A stretch of DNA of 64,000 nt from Bryopsis sp. KO-2023 (Eukaryota; Chlorophyta; Ulvophyceae; Bryopsidales; Bryopsidaceae), in the NCBI GenBank assembly GCA_030272585.1, contig BSYQ01000004.1:5766001-5830000 (forward strand), given 5' to 3'. This document shows positions 12,932 through 26,020 of this stretch, piece by piece. The notes under the pieces were generated by a model. The model saw only the letters and a program-made list of their open reading frames with translations, was not told the DNA's origin and made no database searches. Numbering within the stretch: position 1 is the first letter of the stretch; every line of letters starts with the position of its first letter. A program made the translations under genes and the position numbers.

Positions 12932-15900
12932 GCTTATTTGCAGGTCCTCGACAGAATCGAATCAGAGGGGGCCCTGCCTAGGGCATCCTTCGATGTCGAA
13001 CAAATCCTGGAGGAGGTTGAATTATGGATGGGAAGAGCGGAAGACCTGGTTGTCAGACTCTGTCCGATGAAGTCGTTTTACTGTTTGGTGCGAGCTCATT
13101 CGATCAGCGGTGAAGTTCGAGAAATCTGTGGAAAACTGGCTGCCACTGTACGAAGTGAGTCTGATGCAGAAACATCTGATGTATCCATGCAATCGATATA
13201 TTTTTTTAATGTGAGAAATGCACTGTCTTTCTGTTGGGGGCTGCTTTAATAAAAGTTGATGTTTCATCAACCCCCGAACCACAAAACCTTATCAGTGGAG
13301 CTTTCATTGCGGAGATTCAGCATGGTCCTCATCCAAAAGCCAACATTCAGAAGAAAAAAGTCCTCAAGTTAAAAAATAAGGCAATCATCGGATTTTTACT
13401 CAAGTCTCACTTTTTGGTTTTTTTTTTTTCTTTTGCAAAAAGGCCTGCGAAAGCTTCTGGTTCACCCTGATGAATCGTTGATTCAGAGTTTGCAGCTGGA
13501 CATGCGGCACTTGAGGATTCGAATCTCGAAAATCAATTTTCGGGTGCGTGAGGAGGTGGACCGATTTTTCGAAAAAATGAGAAAAACGGTGGGGCGAATG
13601 TACAACAAACACGTGGACCAGAAAAAGGGCCGACTTGTGATGGAAAGAATGATGGAGCGAGTCATGCAAAGGAGGTTGAGTGATGTGAGTGCTTCCCTTC
13701 CCCCCCCCCCCCCAATTAAGAAAAATTAAAAAAAACATTAAAGAATTATTTAAAAAAAAGGAATTTAAAAAATGAAGAGATGAGAAAGTGCCTGAATCAT
13801 TTTGCTTTTTTCGAAGGCAACCTCCCGCCCCCCCCACCTTGTTTTCTTTTTTGCAGTATGAACAAAACATAAATTGAAAAAGTATATATATATATTGAAA
13901 GGGTCTGAGCTGGGCAAAAATTTCGTGGAATGGCTAGTTTCATGAATGATTTTCGGTGTCATGTGTTGTTTCTTTTGGTCGTCAATGCTATAGATGGACC
14001 TCGGTGAAGCCCCCCGATTGCTCCATCAAGATTTGTACAGGGCCCGGATGAATAAGGACGAAATCGAAGAGCATTACATCAATCAAATCCTGGCTTTGAC
14101 CACACCGGACGCAGCCCCTCCAGAATATCAATGCCCCATCAGCAAAGAAATAATGGAAGAGCCCGTGATTCTGTTCGAAACTGGCGTGATCTACGACAAG
14201 AAGGAAATCGACAAGTGGTTCAACGAATACGGGGAGTTCACTTGCCCCGTCAGTCGAAAAGAATTGAGCAGCAAAGCTTATGTGGAAGTTCGATCCTTGA
14301 AGTCGCTCATTCAAGATTGGAAGAGGGCAAAATCTGTGAGGGGGTTGGTTTTTTTGGGGAAGGGGGGGGGTCCAACTTTGGTGATGTTTTTTTTGGAGGG
14401 GGGGTTGGGTAGAATCGCTTGCTGATGTGCATGGAGGCAGTTTAACTCTCTATTTCGTTTTTCTTGTTTCGTTCTGTTTTTTTTCAAACTTCATGAAATT
14501 TTTTTATTTTTTTTTGCTTTTCTTTTGTTTCCCTCCCTTAGGAGCCCCTGTCTGACATCGAAGACGATGAATCCACAGCATCAGCTTTGGAAAGTTTGGG
14601 CAGCCCTTCGGGGTTTGACATTTGGCAAGCCGCACCTGAAACAGACTCCATGTCTGACTTCGATGTGTATTCCACCACATCGATCCCGGTGCGTGCTTTC
14701 CCCTGTTTCAACCTTATGCTGCAGATATCTGCAGAAATTAAACTTAAATTAAATTTTTAGAATCAATCGGTGAAGACAGAGAGATGAGTACAACCATGAC
14801 TGAACCCTTAAAAAGTATTTTGTTAAATCTGTCAGAAATCTTGGGGGGGGGGGGGGGTATATTATTATGCAATTGCATGCAGTCACGAATCGTTAGTTCT
14901 TAGTCCATTTTCAGATCGAAAGTGTTTGCTGTTGTTTCAATTCAATTTTTTGCTGTTTTCAGGAAACATCCGCTTCACAAAAAACTGTGGCGGGTTTTTT
15001 GAGGGCTGGTATCGGCTACTTCCTTCGTTCACAACCAAGAGTAAGGGGACAGCTTTTTTGTGTTTTTTTTTCCTTTGTGTATAATTTTTTTCGAGAATAG
15101 ATAGTCAACAAACACGCTCTTCAACTTTTGTTTGTGAAATTCTAATTGACGGTCTGACTATGTCTGCATCCTTTCTTTCTTTCCTTTTTTTTTTTTCGGT
15201 TTCTGTTTTGGTTTTGGTTTTTCCAATTCATGTAATCGTGGTGGTGATTTTGAACAAAAAAAATAAAAAAATAGTCGCTGCGTATTGAGATTCTGGTTCT
15301 GTATTTTTTTTTTTCAAGAGATTTAACACAGTTTCCTTTTTTCAATTCAAAAATAGTTGACACAGGAAGAACTCTTTTACGAGCCAGAGGATCTGCAAAC
15401 TGCAGTGGTGCGATATGACCACACATTCAATCTTTTTCTTTTGTTTTCCCCTATTTTTTTCCGTCGCTTCCTTCCATATTTTTTTCTGTGTGTTCGTGTT
15501 TGTGGTGGTTTTTGCATCCTTTGTACAGTTTTCTCTCCTTTTTTTGCTGTTAAATTCACAGAACAACTAGCCTGAATTTATTTTTTTTATTTTTTTTCTA
15601 CAGCATTTTTTTATTTTTTTTGCCCGTATTCTCAAACAAGCTGCGGTGGCTTTGCTTTGCTTTCTTTTTCCTTTGGAAAATTTTCCTGAAAAAAAGCAGT
15701 TTGGAGGGAAAAAAGAAACAACGGTGGATACCTTTCGGGGATGTGTGTGTTCATTACCTGGGTGATCGATTTTTTCACACTATTCACCAATAGTGTGTTT
15801 TCTGGGCTGTTTTGTAGAGTGGTTCATCCAATGGGGAACCCACAGCCATTGAAACACCAGGAGGGGGCCGTCGACGAACAAATCAGGTGCATCAATGAAG

Positions 15901-18781
15901 TTAATTATATATATTTGGATTATCAATTATTTATTTGAATGAAATCAAAACTATTTTACACAAGGCCAAAAGGTCGAGCACAGCCCATATATATACATCT
16001 GTTTTTTTTTTTCTTTTTTAAGTTCTTTCTGGGGTAAATTAATAGAAGAGGGAGGATTTGGTTGGGGAGATTTCCAAAAATTTTGAAAGAAAAAAAAGAA
16101 AAAAAAAGAAATTGCTGTTTGTGTTGGGTCGATGGGAGTTTAGTCATGCATTTGCCCAAGACTTCAGATTCTGTGTATCAAAACATGGCCCAAAACAATC
16201 AAGTTACATATCTAAACTTGAAAAAAAAACAAAAAACACCACCCGAAAAAAGAAGCCGCAAAATATTTTGAAAATTTTTCCCTCTTGGTCACATCCCCTT
16301 TTTTTTTTTTTTTTCAATTTTCACTTCAGGATGACATGAAGAAAATCAAAAAAGCTGTCATAGACAATGATCTCGAATTGCTGAGGGAAATGCATGCAGA
16401 TGGTTTGGACATGGACAAGCCTGACCGAAAACACGTAAGCAATAACTTTTTCTATTTTTATTTTTTTTTTGGGGGGGGGGGGCGGCAGCATTGCACCAAT
16501 TGAAAATGCAATTTTGAAAAAACAAAACTCTAAGTAGATTCCCTCTCTCAGTTTAACTTCGCAGAAAACTGGAAAAAATATCCTGAAATTCAGTGTAGAA
16601 ACTCTCTTTTTTGTGCATTCGGTGGAGTTTGTCCCTCGGCATACCTGTTTTTTTCCTCTTTATTTCTGAAATAAAAATCTTCAGAAATAAAAGCCATTAA
16701 GATTGCTGTTAAGACATTAGTAAGAATTAGGAGAAACTTGAAAAAAATATCAAAATCAGATCCAATTCAAAAGATGTTTTCTCCGTCGACAGATTTATTT
16801 TAATTTTTTAATTTTTTTAGATTTTCAAAAAGAATTTGTTTGCCAATTCAGGATGCAACTGAGTGGAATATTTTTTTCATTTTGCTTCTTTTTCCCCCCC
16901 TTGAATTTGTAACTTGAGTGATTTTTTCACAAGCTGTCCGCAGGGGGCAACCCCATTGCACTATGCCACTGAAATGGGGCATCAAGATATACTGGAGTTT
17001 GTTTTGAGCACCGGAGCCAGGGTCAATGCTCAAACGCATGTAAGATAGCTCCTCATCACATTGAGGGTTTTTTATTTCCCCCTGCAAGCATTCCGTTTAA
17101 AAAAAAAAAATCGACCTTGATATGTAAAGACATCGATATGTTGATATGTTCTTCTTTTTTTTGGAAATATTATATTATCATTGGCCCAGGAATATATTGC
17201 ACAATTGCAATATTGTGCCAATATTTGTACTTGTTTGATTGTAGGATAGCTATGCTCCTCTTCACTTTGCAGTAGCCCAAGGGTCGATTGATTCTGTCAG
17301 GATCCTGCTGGAGGCGCATGCATGTGTTGATTTGCAAGCGGAGGTGAAAAGCTGCTTCTTTTCTGTGTAATGCGGGGAAAAAAAAAATCAGAAAGTAGTG
17401 CGAATGCATAGACCTGTTTCAAAAAGGTTTTATCCAACCCTGTAAATAATTAATAATTTATTAATTTTAAAAACTGACCAGGTTTTGCTGCTTGGTCGGC
17501 ATTTTGGTTTGTTGCTGTTCGGTCAATGCATTGCAGTTTTGTTTAAAAAAAAGGAAAAACAAAATAATGAAAAACAAAGAATAAAATAAATAAATAACGT
17601 AAAGAAATAATGTTGAAAAAAAAGAATTGAAAAAAAACTAAAACAAAAGGGCTATGTGGGGTAAAGGGATCGGTGCAGTCGATCGATCACTTCTTTTTAA
17701 AAAATAATATTAATTAATTAATAATAATGAACATAAAAAAAAAGAAATTCCTGATGTATGCCAGTCATTTTTTCTGTCATTTTTTTTCAATTTGTCGGCC
17801 TTTTATCTTGTTTGCTTTTTTTATTTTCCTCGACATAGGGTGGATGGACTCCATTACACTTGTCTCAAAATTCCAATAACATCGAAATTGGAAATTTGCT
17901 TTTGGAGGCAGGTGCAGACCCCAACATCACACTGCTTCAGGTGATTTCTGAATTTTACTTTCAAACTTTAGAAATTACTCAACAGTTACACCATCACCGT
18001 CACCCCTAATAAAAAATGCAAATTTAATGAGTTATACTCCCAAATTCGATTAAAACTCACAGGTTGACAAGACTGGAAAAATTTGGGGAGAAGTTTTTTT
18101 TCCTACAGATTTGTTTGCCATACACCATCGCCCCTTGACAATATTGACGGTATTCAATCAACCGAACATTGCTGCTGCCCTTTTTTGTTTGTTTAATTTA
18201 ATTTTGTTTTGTTTTGATGATTTCCGTTAAATTTTAGAAGTTTCTTCGTATTTTTAAGAATTTGGTGTGTGTGTGTGTCCTTTGCCCTCACTTTTTTGAA
18301 ACGTGCCTCCGTGTATCCATTTATTTGTCTATTTTTATTTTATTTTTTGTGTTAGTTTTTTCCGCTAATTATGTTAATTTTTTTCTCAGGATGGGTTGAC
18401 GCCACTGCACAGGGCAGCATTTCAACACCATACAGCCTTTGCTGAACTCTTGCTGTCGCATCCAAAAATAGCTGTGGATCAGCTGACTCAAACCTCATCG
18501 GTAAGTAGGCACACAATTTTCAAAAGAAAAAATGAATAAATTATTTTTTGTATGGGGAAAATGCTGTAGAAAAAAAGTAAAAAAAAAAAAAAATGTGTTT
18601 TTTGCTCGCTCATTGATGCAAACAAAAAAATCATCCCATTGTTATTTTTCTTTCTGTTTTTCGAATGAAGGAATCGACTGGCGGTCGGAGTGCTGCAGAT
18701 ATAGCTGCAAGCAGAGGTTACGTGGAGCTGTACAGAATGATCAAAAAGAGGGGGAATAGCCGGCGAAGGCTGCAGACTTGA
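12932..18781 (+). CDS. UND/U-box/ankyrin-repeat E3 ubiquitin ligase (5' exon missing)
   Basis: Predicted RING-like U-box E3 ligase that would recruit an E2 and use ankyrin repeats to hold substrate. Thirteen exons join without a frame break: 12932-13154, 13443-13684, 13994-14335, 14542-14688, 14963-15040, 15357-15407, 15818-15886, 16330-16434, 16944-17039, 17245-17343, 17839-17940, 18390-18500 and 18671-18781, giving 591 residues after the missing start. Residues 1-155 resemble the helical UND domain of plant U-box proteins. The U-box lies at about 197-270 (YQCPISKEIMEEPVI, GVIYDKKEIDKW, TCPVSRKEL, SLIQDW). An acidic/Ser linker follows, then ankyrin repeats from about 385 (GATPLHYATEMGH, YAPLHFAVAQG, GWTPLHLSQN, GLTPLHRAAFQHH, GRSAADIAASRG). 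The ankyrin exons are 96-111 nt long, one repeat each, all in phase 0. Plant UND/U-box proteins usually carry armadillo repeats instead. Confidence 0.88.
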
Positions 18782-21016
18782 TTTGTGTGTGTGTAGGTGT
18801 GTTTTTTGGCTCCATATTGAAAAAGAATATCGATATATTTATGAAAAGGAAAGAAAAGAAAAGCCAAGTGGACAAGGAGAAGAAAAAAAAGTTTCCAACT
18901 CTTTCATTTACGTTTTTTTCTTTCTTGCTGTTTTATTCCAACTCAGAAAGTGTGGGACTCCTTTAAAAAAAAAAAAAGTGTGAAGATTGTCGCATGAAAG
19001 TTTGTGTGGTCCCACCAAAAAAAACCAAAAAAAACAACGTTGGGAACAAAAAATTGTGAAAAAAAAGAAAAGAAATGAGCCAAAACATGGCAGCATTGTG
19101 ATGACTGATTTTTTATTGTAGGGAAAAGGGTGGGATTTTCAGGGTCTTTTTTTTTTCGAAGTTAAAAATAATTATAAAAAAAAAGTCGTTTCCACCTCAG
19201 ATTTTCCATGACGAACTGCTGTTTTATGTAGACTACACTCAACCTCGGGGTGTGTGTGGTGTTGTTTTTTTCGTTTATTTTTTTGAAAGGAAACCCCCCT
19301 AAAAAAGTGGTTGATGTTTTTAATCAACCTCTTTTTTTTTCGGTTTTTCAACCTTGTGAAAAGAATTGTGTCTGTCAATGAACCGTAAGAAAAAAATTGG
19401 TATTGAGTATTGGTATTTGTGTTACGTATGCATGTTTTTCCAAGAAAGGTTTAAAAAAAAAGAACAACATATGTTTGGATATGAATGCATCTTTTTCTGA
19501 ATCGATATTTTTTTTATAAAGATGCATGGTCTGAATGGAAAAAAAAAAAAGGATCAGCGCAAAAGAATTTGAAAAGGAAGGATTGTTTTGCTCATTTTTT
19601 TTTTTTTTCTTGTCGACCTGAATGACTGGGGATTTAAAATGGATGCAACGGGGTTGAAGATGTGTATATGATTTTTTTTGTTTAACTGAGAAAGATTGCA
19701 TTCTTTTTGGGCTCGTTTCTGGAAAGTGGAGAAAAAAATTCGCCGGTTTGAATTATCTCCAACAGCTGTGCTGACAGTGATATATTTGATTATAATACTG
19801 ACTCTAATTTTACTGTTTTTGTTTATTCAACAGACAACCTGGATTTTGGATTTTTTTTTTTTTGCTGACTATAATTTTAGTAATTTAGTTTATTCAACAA
19901 TCCTTTTACTTTCAAAAAAATTACGACTATTGCTTCATACTTATTTCAATAATATATTTCTTTCGTACTATTTTCCTAAAATACTTTGTGGCAGAAAATT
20001 AAAGTTAACCTCCCAAGTTTTGACTTACTGATCTTTACTTTTTCCCTTACATTTTGGTGACTAATTTGTTGGGGGAGATGGCTGCAATGTTTTCGTTAAT
20101 TAAATTTCTTCCTTTTTTCGCCAAAACAACTGACTGCCCGCAATTGTTTAAATAACCTGCTCTAACTTTTTTTTTGAATATATTTTCTGTCGTAAAAAAG
20201 CACGGCATGCCGAGTGGCCAAAAAGAAAGAAAGTATCGTTTACTTAATTTAGCCAAATAGCTGTGGGATATTATATACGAAGGAATCATGTGCTTGAGGT
20301 AGCCACAAGCGATTTTGGTCCGCACAAACACTTTCCCAGCACCGAAGCATCGCTTTTTTTCTGGGCTTTGCCAGCACTATGAAATTCACGGTGTAAATGA
20401 ACCTGGTGGTTACATCTGAGCACCTATTCCTGAGAAGACTCTTACCAACACATCTGGAGAGTCACATGAGGAAACAGTTGCGACCGACTCGGCTGGGCAT
20501 GAACGCTGCCTGATGCTTCTGATCGATTTTTTTTGCCATAGTTGTAAAAACAGGAAATTCTGTGCGGGTGCTATCCTTTGTATGTGCAGATGCTTGTGCA
20601 TTTGTCCATCAAATTCTTTGGGGTTGAGAAACCTACTCGGTCATATTATATGGAGTGCAGACCCCCCCCCCCCTCCGGTTAAGTGATCGATTTTTTTCTT
20701 TAATACCACCTTTTTCTCCCCCCACAACAGGCAAGAAATATCAAAATTTAATTTTAATATAGAGCCTGAACAGATGCAGCAACCGAGATAAATTCATCAG
20801 AAAGACATAAGAGAAAAACAAACAAAGACATGCATTCATCCACTGAAGCAGCACCCGTCCAAATTTAAAGAGAAAAAAAAACTAAACTAAACTCTCTGCA
20901 TATTGTATAGAGAATGGAAGAAATAAGTGGATCCTCCACCACAGAACGCGCGTGTCTCGTCACGCAGAAAAGACATTTAAAAAAAATGGATCCATTGCAT
21001 GCATGCATGCATGCAT
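18782..21016. other. Intergenic region between convergent genes
   Basis: AT-rich sequence between the stop codons of the U-box gene (+) and the Kae1 gene (-), with long A and T runs. Two modest - strand open frames (20047-20331 and 20410-20601) have no recognisable family and are left unassigned. Confidence 0.6.
20996..21016. repeat. GCAT tetranucleotide microsatellite
   Basis: About five tandem GCAT units, ending one base before the Kae1 stop codon on the - strand. Confidence 0.85.
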
Positions 21017-24000
21017 TCAATCCCTCCAAATGACATCCACATCATCGGTTCGGAATCTTTGAGTGCATTGAGTTTCTTCGATGGGGGTCCGCACGCCTTT
21101 TTGAAAAGCACGCAAACCTGCCCAAGCGATCATCGCCCCATTGTCAACACAATACCTATCATCCATGGAATACACTCGGCCGTCCCTCTCGCTCACCATC
21201 ACCTTGCAACAAGGGAAAAAAGAAAAAAAAAACTTAACGAAAAACACCCTCCCAACAACTCTGGCGATAAGGAAAAACCAAGTCTCGATCACCTCAATTG
21301 ACACATTTCTTTTTCCGAGAAAGGGGAGTGACGGGGGAGGGCTCATTTTTTCAATTTTTCAACGATTTCATTTTGGGCGTAGACATTCTAAGGGGGAAAA
21401 AATGCACATGTTTGTAAGACAACAAGAAATGGTGGGGGAAAATTGCGCTTGTTTAATGCATATATTACCTTCATCATTTCTTGGAGTCTCATATTGCAAC
21501 CAACGCCACCGACGATCAACACATCGTCGGCACCACAATGCGCCATTGCTCTTTCAGTGATTTCCACCAGCATGGCAAATATAGTCTCCTGGGTTCCCAC
21601 ACCAAAGAAAAAAAAAAAATTAAATGGAGTACCACAACAAATACAAGAAACATAGGGCCCCTTTCATTCTCGGTCAAAAGGAGAAGGGATTCCACACGGA
21701 GGCCCAAAAACTGTCCCTTTTTCCCCTGTTTTAAAATTTTCCTTTCCCATTTCTCGTCATTGTTCCCCTTATTCCCTTTTTATTTATTTTATTTTTATAT
21801 TTTATACTTTTTTCACCTGTAGTGAGTAGCACAAGTCTTCAGCAGTCGCTCCACCCCTCGATAACAGATCAAGCGCCACTTTCTCCATCTGACTTAGAAT
21901 CCCCTTTTGACAAAAAACACAGAAAAAAAAATGATTGAAACATTGTCATTTGTTTTGCAACATCGATTTTTGCCGTTTCCTGCAATGATCCTGGAAAATT
22001 ATGACCTGTCACAGAAAAAAAAGGGAAAAAAAAACTACCAAAAAACCCAAATAGACACGTCAGCGTGGTAATTTTTGCACAAACACACCAGAACTCACCG
22101 ATAAGGAAATGTCCATTCCTTTGACCACATACGGCAACTCGATGTATTGCTTGCCTCTATATCGAAAAAAAAAATCCTTCCAGATCATAAACCAATGACA
22201 GGCGAAAACCAGAGCCGACCATCTTCAAAATAAAAAAAATAAAAAAGCCCACACCACTGCAACGCACACAGCCGAAAGCAGCCCAAAAAAAACACAAAAA
22301 ACGAAACGAAAAGAAAAGAAACGAAAAGAAATGAAAGAAAACTCACTTTTTCGCCAGTTGCTCAATGTTGTATCCAGGACTGGGGTCATTGCTGACCCTC
22401 AAAATTCTGGCGAAGCGATCCAAGCAATTTCCTACTGCGATGTCGATCGTTTCTCCGAAAATCTGGTACTTTTGATTGGCATAAGCAATCACTTGAGTGT
22501 TTCCCCCGCTCACGTACAGCACCACCGGGTTTTCGGCCCCAGTAACCATCCTACCCATCTCGATATGCCCTGTGGGGAAAAAATTGCAGACATGCTTTAA
22601 AAACACATGTGTTTGGTCAATCATCGGAAGAAGAAATCCTGCTCGGTCGACTGGGGCACTTTAAAAATAAAAAATAAAAAATAACAACAATAATAATAAT
22701 AATAAATATTGCTAAATCAGGGTGTAAAGCACTAATTTTACTGGTGGGTGAAAATTCGAAATCATCAGAAAAAGGAAAGAAGAAAAAAAAAAGTCATCTC
22801 TTTGTTCTTTTATTCTCTATCCATTTCGATTGGATGGATTTTTCTCTTACCCACACAATGATTCACGGCGACCATCGGCACTTTCCATGCTTGAGATAGC
22901 ATTCGAGCAACAACGGCACATGTGATCAGAGGGGTCCCCATCCCAGGCCCCTGTGTTATTCAAAATTTAAAAACAACATAATAAGAAAGACAAAGAGAGA
23001 TAAATCGACAAGATTTACATTTAAAAAATGCAAGCAATGAACCACCTTCCACCAGGTTTGCATTGGCCCTTTTCCTGGAATTTCAAACAGCATTAGGGTT
23101 TTTTATTATCATGAAATCAAAACCAGTTACAATGCTGAGCGGAGCCTGCTTCCTACACCAGTAGTGCATTATATTACATTTTTCTCAGCAGATTCATTTT
23201 TTTCTTTCTTCTTCACTTTTTTTCCCCTACTTTTTTTTGTTCAAAGAGGGGGGGGGGGGGGGCAATCGGATGGAAGAAAAAAACAGAGCTATATATATAC
23301 ATATATAATACCTTTGTGTAAGCAATGCAGTCCACATCCGAGGGTTTGATATTTGCAATCTGCAAGGCTTCTGCCACGACATCCAAAATGTGGATCTGTA
23401 CAAGAAACCACAAGTTGATTCCAAATCATTTCAAACCCTTCCTTTTCCCCCTCAAACTAAATACTGCTATACATCGATCAGACACACACGTGCCAGAAAA
23501 ACTGTGGTGCGCATGCCTGAACTGGATCACCTATTTGGTCATTATATTCCCAGGATGCAAAGATTAATATTTTTTTAAACGTTTCTTTATTATTTCTCTT
23601 TGTTTACTATTATTCTAATTCTCATTTTTTAAAGTTTATTTAAGATGTCTGTTTGTTTACTGTTTTCTTTTTTTCATGTTTAAAATTTCTGTTCTTTTAT
23701 TATTATTAATTTTTCCATACCTTGTGGTGCGCAGCTGTTTGTCTTGGTTGGAATCCTTCGCCAGGTGGAGTGACAAATCTAAATTAAATAATAACAAAAA
23801 GAAAAGAAAAGGAAAGCTAAATCGGAGAAAAAATAAAAGAAATAGCAGTCCCTACCTCCTTTTATTGACCACCACCCAAAAAAACTGTAAACAAATAAAC
23901 AATTCAAAGTTGTACTTGATCATTAAGAAAAACCATATTTTTTATTTTTTTTTGCAACCCTCTGACACCAGGACCAGTTTTCTTGAAGCTGAAAAAAAAA

Positions 24001-24307
24001 GTGACATCTTCTGGTATCAATGCAGGAAAAAAAAGGGATGTTCACATACTAAAACAGAAAAAAAAACATATTGATTTATGGAGCACACTTTCTTCTTTAA
24101 AAAACACAAAATTTTCTTCAAGTATCGTATTGTATTTTTCATATGCGAGTCTCTGTGGTGCTTATTCTCGCCCTGGTTGAAAGTCAACGTCGGCCACGAA
24201 AAGATTCCCACTCACGTTCGCCGTGGGTTGGATAAAATAGAGCCGTCGTCCTTGATGATCCCAATTCCAAGCTTATTCGCCGAACCTTCTATTCCCAACA
24301 CGATCAT
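21017..24307 (-). CDS. KAE1: Kae1/OSGEP, tRNA N6-adenosine threonylcarbamoyltransferase (KEOPS subunit)
   Basis: Transfers threonylcarbamoyl to A37 of ANN-decoding tRNAs within the cytosolic/nuclear KEOPS complex. Nine exons on the - strand join in phase: 24307-24216, 23778-23721, 23395-23312, 22950-22851, 22569-22347, 22156-22099, 21903-21817, 21588-21469 and 21202-21017. The product is 335 residues, the usual length for Kae1/OSGEP. It begins [18 protein letters not shown] and contains the HxxxH metal site (VNHCVGHIEMGR, split across exons 4 and 5), the ATPase-fold motifs [10 protein letters not shown] and [17 protein letters not shown], then [24 protein letters not shown] and [10 protein letters not shown], and ends in VDVIWRD. 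No catalytic residue is missing. There is no N-terminal presequence, which argues against the mitochondrial Qri7/OSGEPL1 paralogue. The start codon lies 66 bp from the edge of the large repeated unit. Confidence 0.96.
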
Positions 24308-24373
24308 TCTTTCCCCACGCGCAGCTCGACCCAGCGAGAAAGTAGGTTCAGCGAAGTCCTCTATAAACTTGAA
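24308..24373 (-). promoter_or_regulatory. Kae1 5' flank up to the repeat junction
   Basis: Only 66 bp separate the Kae1 start codon from the first base of the 25,279-bp repeated unit. Any promoter longer than this must lie inside the repeated sequence. No specific element was recognised. Confidence 0.4.
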
Positions 24374-24668
24374 CCTCTCCTTATTCGGCCACGGTAGCGG
24401 TGGGACGCTTCTGGTGTAACCGCTACAGTAGCGGTCAAATCAGGGTCCCATCGCTACTGTGTCCGCATCCTTCCAGATCCTTTTTGGCCACGTATGCGCC
24501 AAGACAGACACGCACACCAGTATGACAGACCCAGACACCGTTACGCAGTTCGTCAGTTCGCGAGGCGACAGGGTCCCAGCATTCGGACGTCGCGGCGCTC
24601 CTGTGGTGGGGGGTGGTTGAAAATGTGAAAAGGCTGGAAAAGAGTGTACGGGGGTGGATGTAGGGCGT

Positions 24669-25182
24669 ATGGCGGACACGCACGAGAGCCCGTTCATCGT
24701 TCCCCACCCCGGTACCGTCGGATGCACATGGGGAAAACAGCTTCTCCTCTTGCTTGTCGAAAACTTTCCTGCTGTGGTGGAGGGTGGTGAGAAAACCTGT
24801 CAACTGCTTTTTATGCAATGGGCTGTGATGTCCAAGATCTGTAAGACATTGAGCTGGAACACAGACTGTGCTCATCAAGTCTGTGGGTTTTTCAAAGAAG
24901 CACACAGGCAGTGTTTGCTGAGCCACTCTTGTTGTACCCATGCAGAAAAAGGTGAGCCCAAAATGCACATTCTGAACGTTCCTTTGTCCGTTTTCAGATC
25001 TTGTCAGGACGTAGACATGACTCGTTCTGGCTTGAGTTCCACTCTCTGTCCAATGTACAGGGCACACAGCTCACATGTAGTATTTTCCTTATTTTTTAGT
25101 TCTGTGGTTCCTCCGTGAGGAGCTTGCTGGGTACAAAGTGAAATGGAGTCGAAGTCCAAGCAAGCACGACTTGACAGCGTAG
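24669..25182 (+). CDS. Small gene of unknown function at the start of the unit
   Basis: Not recognised. The probable first exon is 24669-24951 (94 codons plus one base, starting MADTHESPF), with a GTGAGC donor at 24952. Exon 2 starts at 25008 after TTGTCAG, joins in phase and reads HDSFWLEFHSLSNVQ. A third coding-like segment, about 25101-25182, reads LWFLREELAGYKVKW and ends at TAG. How exon 2 joins it is unclear, because the apparent intron of about 23 bp is very short. The product would be Cys-rich with a short Leu-rich stretch and no obvious domain. The overlapping - strand frame 24435-25067 is longer but has a less protein-like composition. The gene is repeated at 49948-50461. Confidence 0.4.
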
Positions 25183-25481
25183 TGACTACAGTCACTCTCT
25201 TTAGGTAGAGCTTCCCTCATGCACACACCCACAGAAATTAAAAAAAAACGAAAAAGCCTTTGTTGATGCAAAGATCCATGCAGCATTTTAGTGGAAAATC
25301 CAGCAGTGCGATTCAACTGCTTGCTTAGTACTAATGCTCGAAACGTTTCGTGAAGAAATGAATTTAAACATTGGATCGATGCCATCAGGCCTTTTTTATT
25401 GCCATTGCCCGACTGTTCACTCGCAATTAATGTGATTTCCTCACAGAGAAATGTGCATTCTATTGCAGACACAGTTACATT

Positions 25482-25980
25482 TCAACATGGGAGGCTTGCA
25501 GCTGAGCAATCCTCAACCAGCTCGTCCGGTTCCAATGCGCCGTCCAAGATTACATAATCCCATCTTTGAGGTGCGTCTGGAGGTGTCTGATTGTGTTGTT
25601 TTAGGACTGTCAGAGTTGGCTCTGGGCAGAGTGGCGCTGCTGGCATCAATGGCGAGAACAAAGTATGGTAGTATGGCCTCAAAAAGTTAGATGGCTTTGT
25701 CAATCTTTCCGCCGGTGAATGTCTGGACTCATACTCTGTTTTCACAGCGTTCAAGCAGTCATCCCATTTATTTTATTTTTTTATTTCGGGGGGGGGGGCA
25801 CAAATTCTTGAAATTATCGTAGTAGGAGCATGAGTGCATAACATTAAATGGTGAACCATAATCCACCCAGTTTTGGGAGGGAGGCGTTTGCATTGGGATA
25901 CCTCGAATGATTGGGCTGTGTGAACTTGTTCCATAGGGTGCCCTTTCTGGAATGGGATAGGTGCCCCAGTTATTTTGCAT
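25482..25980 (-). CDS. Two short coding-like frames of unknown function
   Basis: Not recognised. The frame 25980-25768 starts with ATG and is rich in Pro, Tyr and Ser (MQNNWGTYPIPERAPYG). The frame 25754-25482 ends at a stop and reads naturally (QRWDYVILDGALEPDELVED). They may be two exons of one small gene lying downstream of the recombinase gene, or further 3' exons of that gene. A G9 tract (C9 on the coding strand) separates them. They are repeated at 50761-51259. Confidence 0.35.
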
Positions 25981-26020
25981 GTAGAACCACCCCGTCAGGC
26001 TGGCATCTCACTTTCCCTTT

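Noticed and set aside
24435..25067. 210-codon - strand frame
   Set aside because: It has no splice support and an unnatural composition. The + strand frame in the same place has a proper donor and an in-phase next exon.
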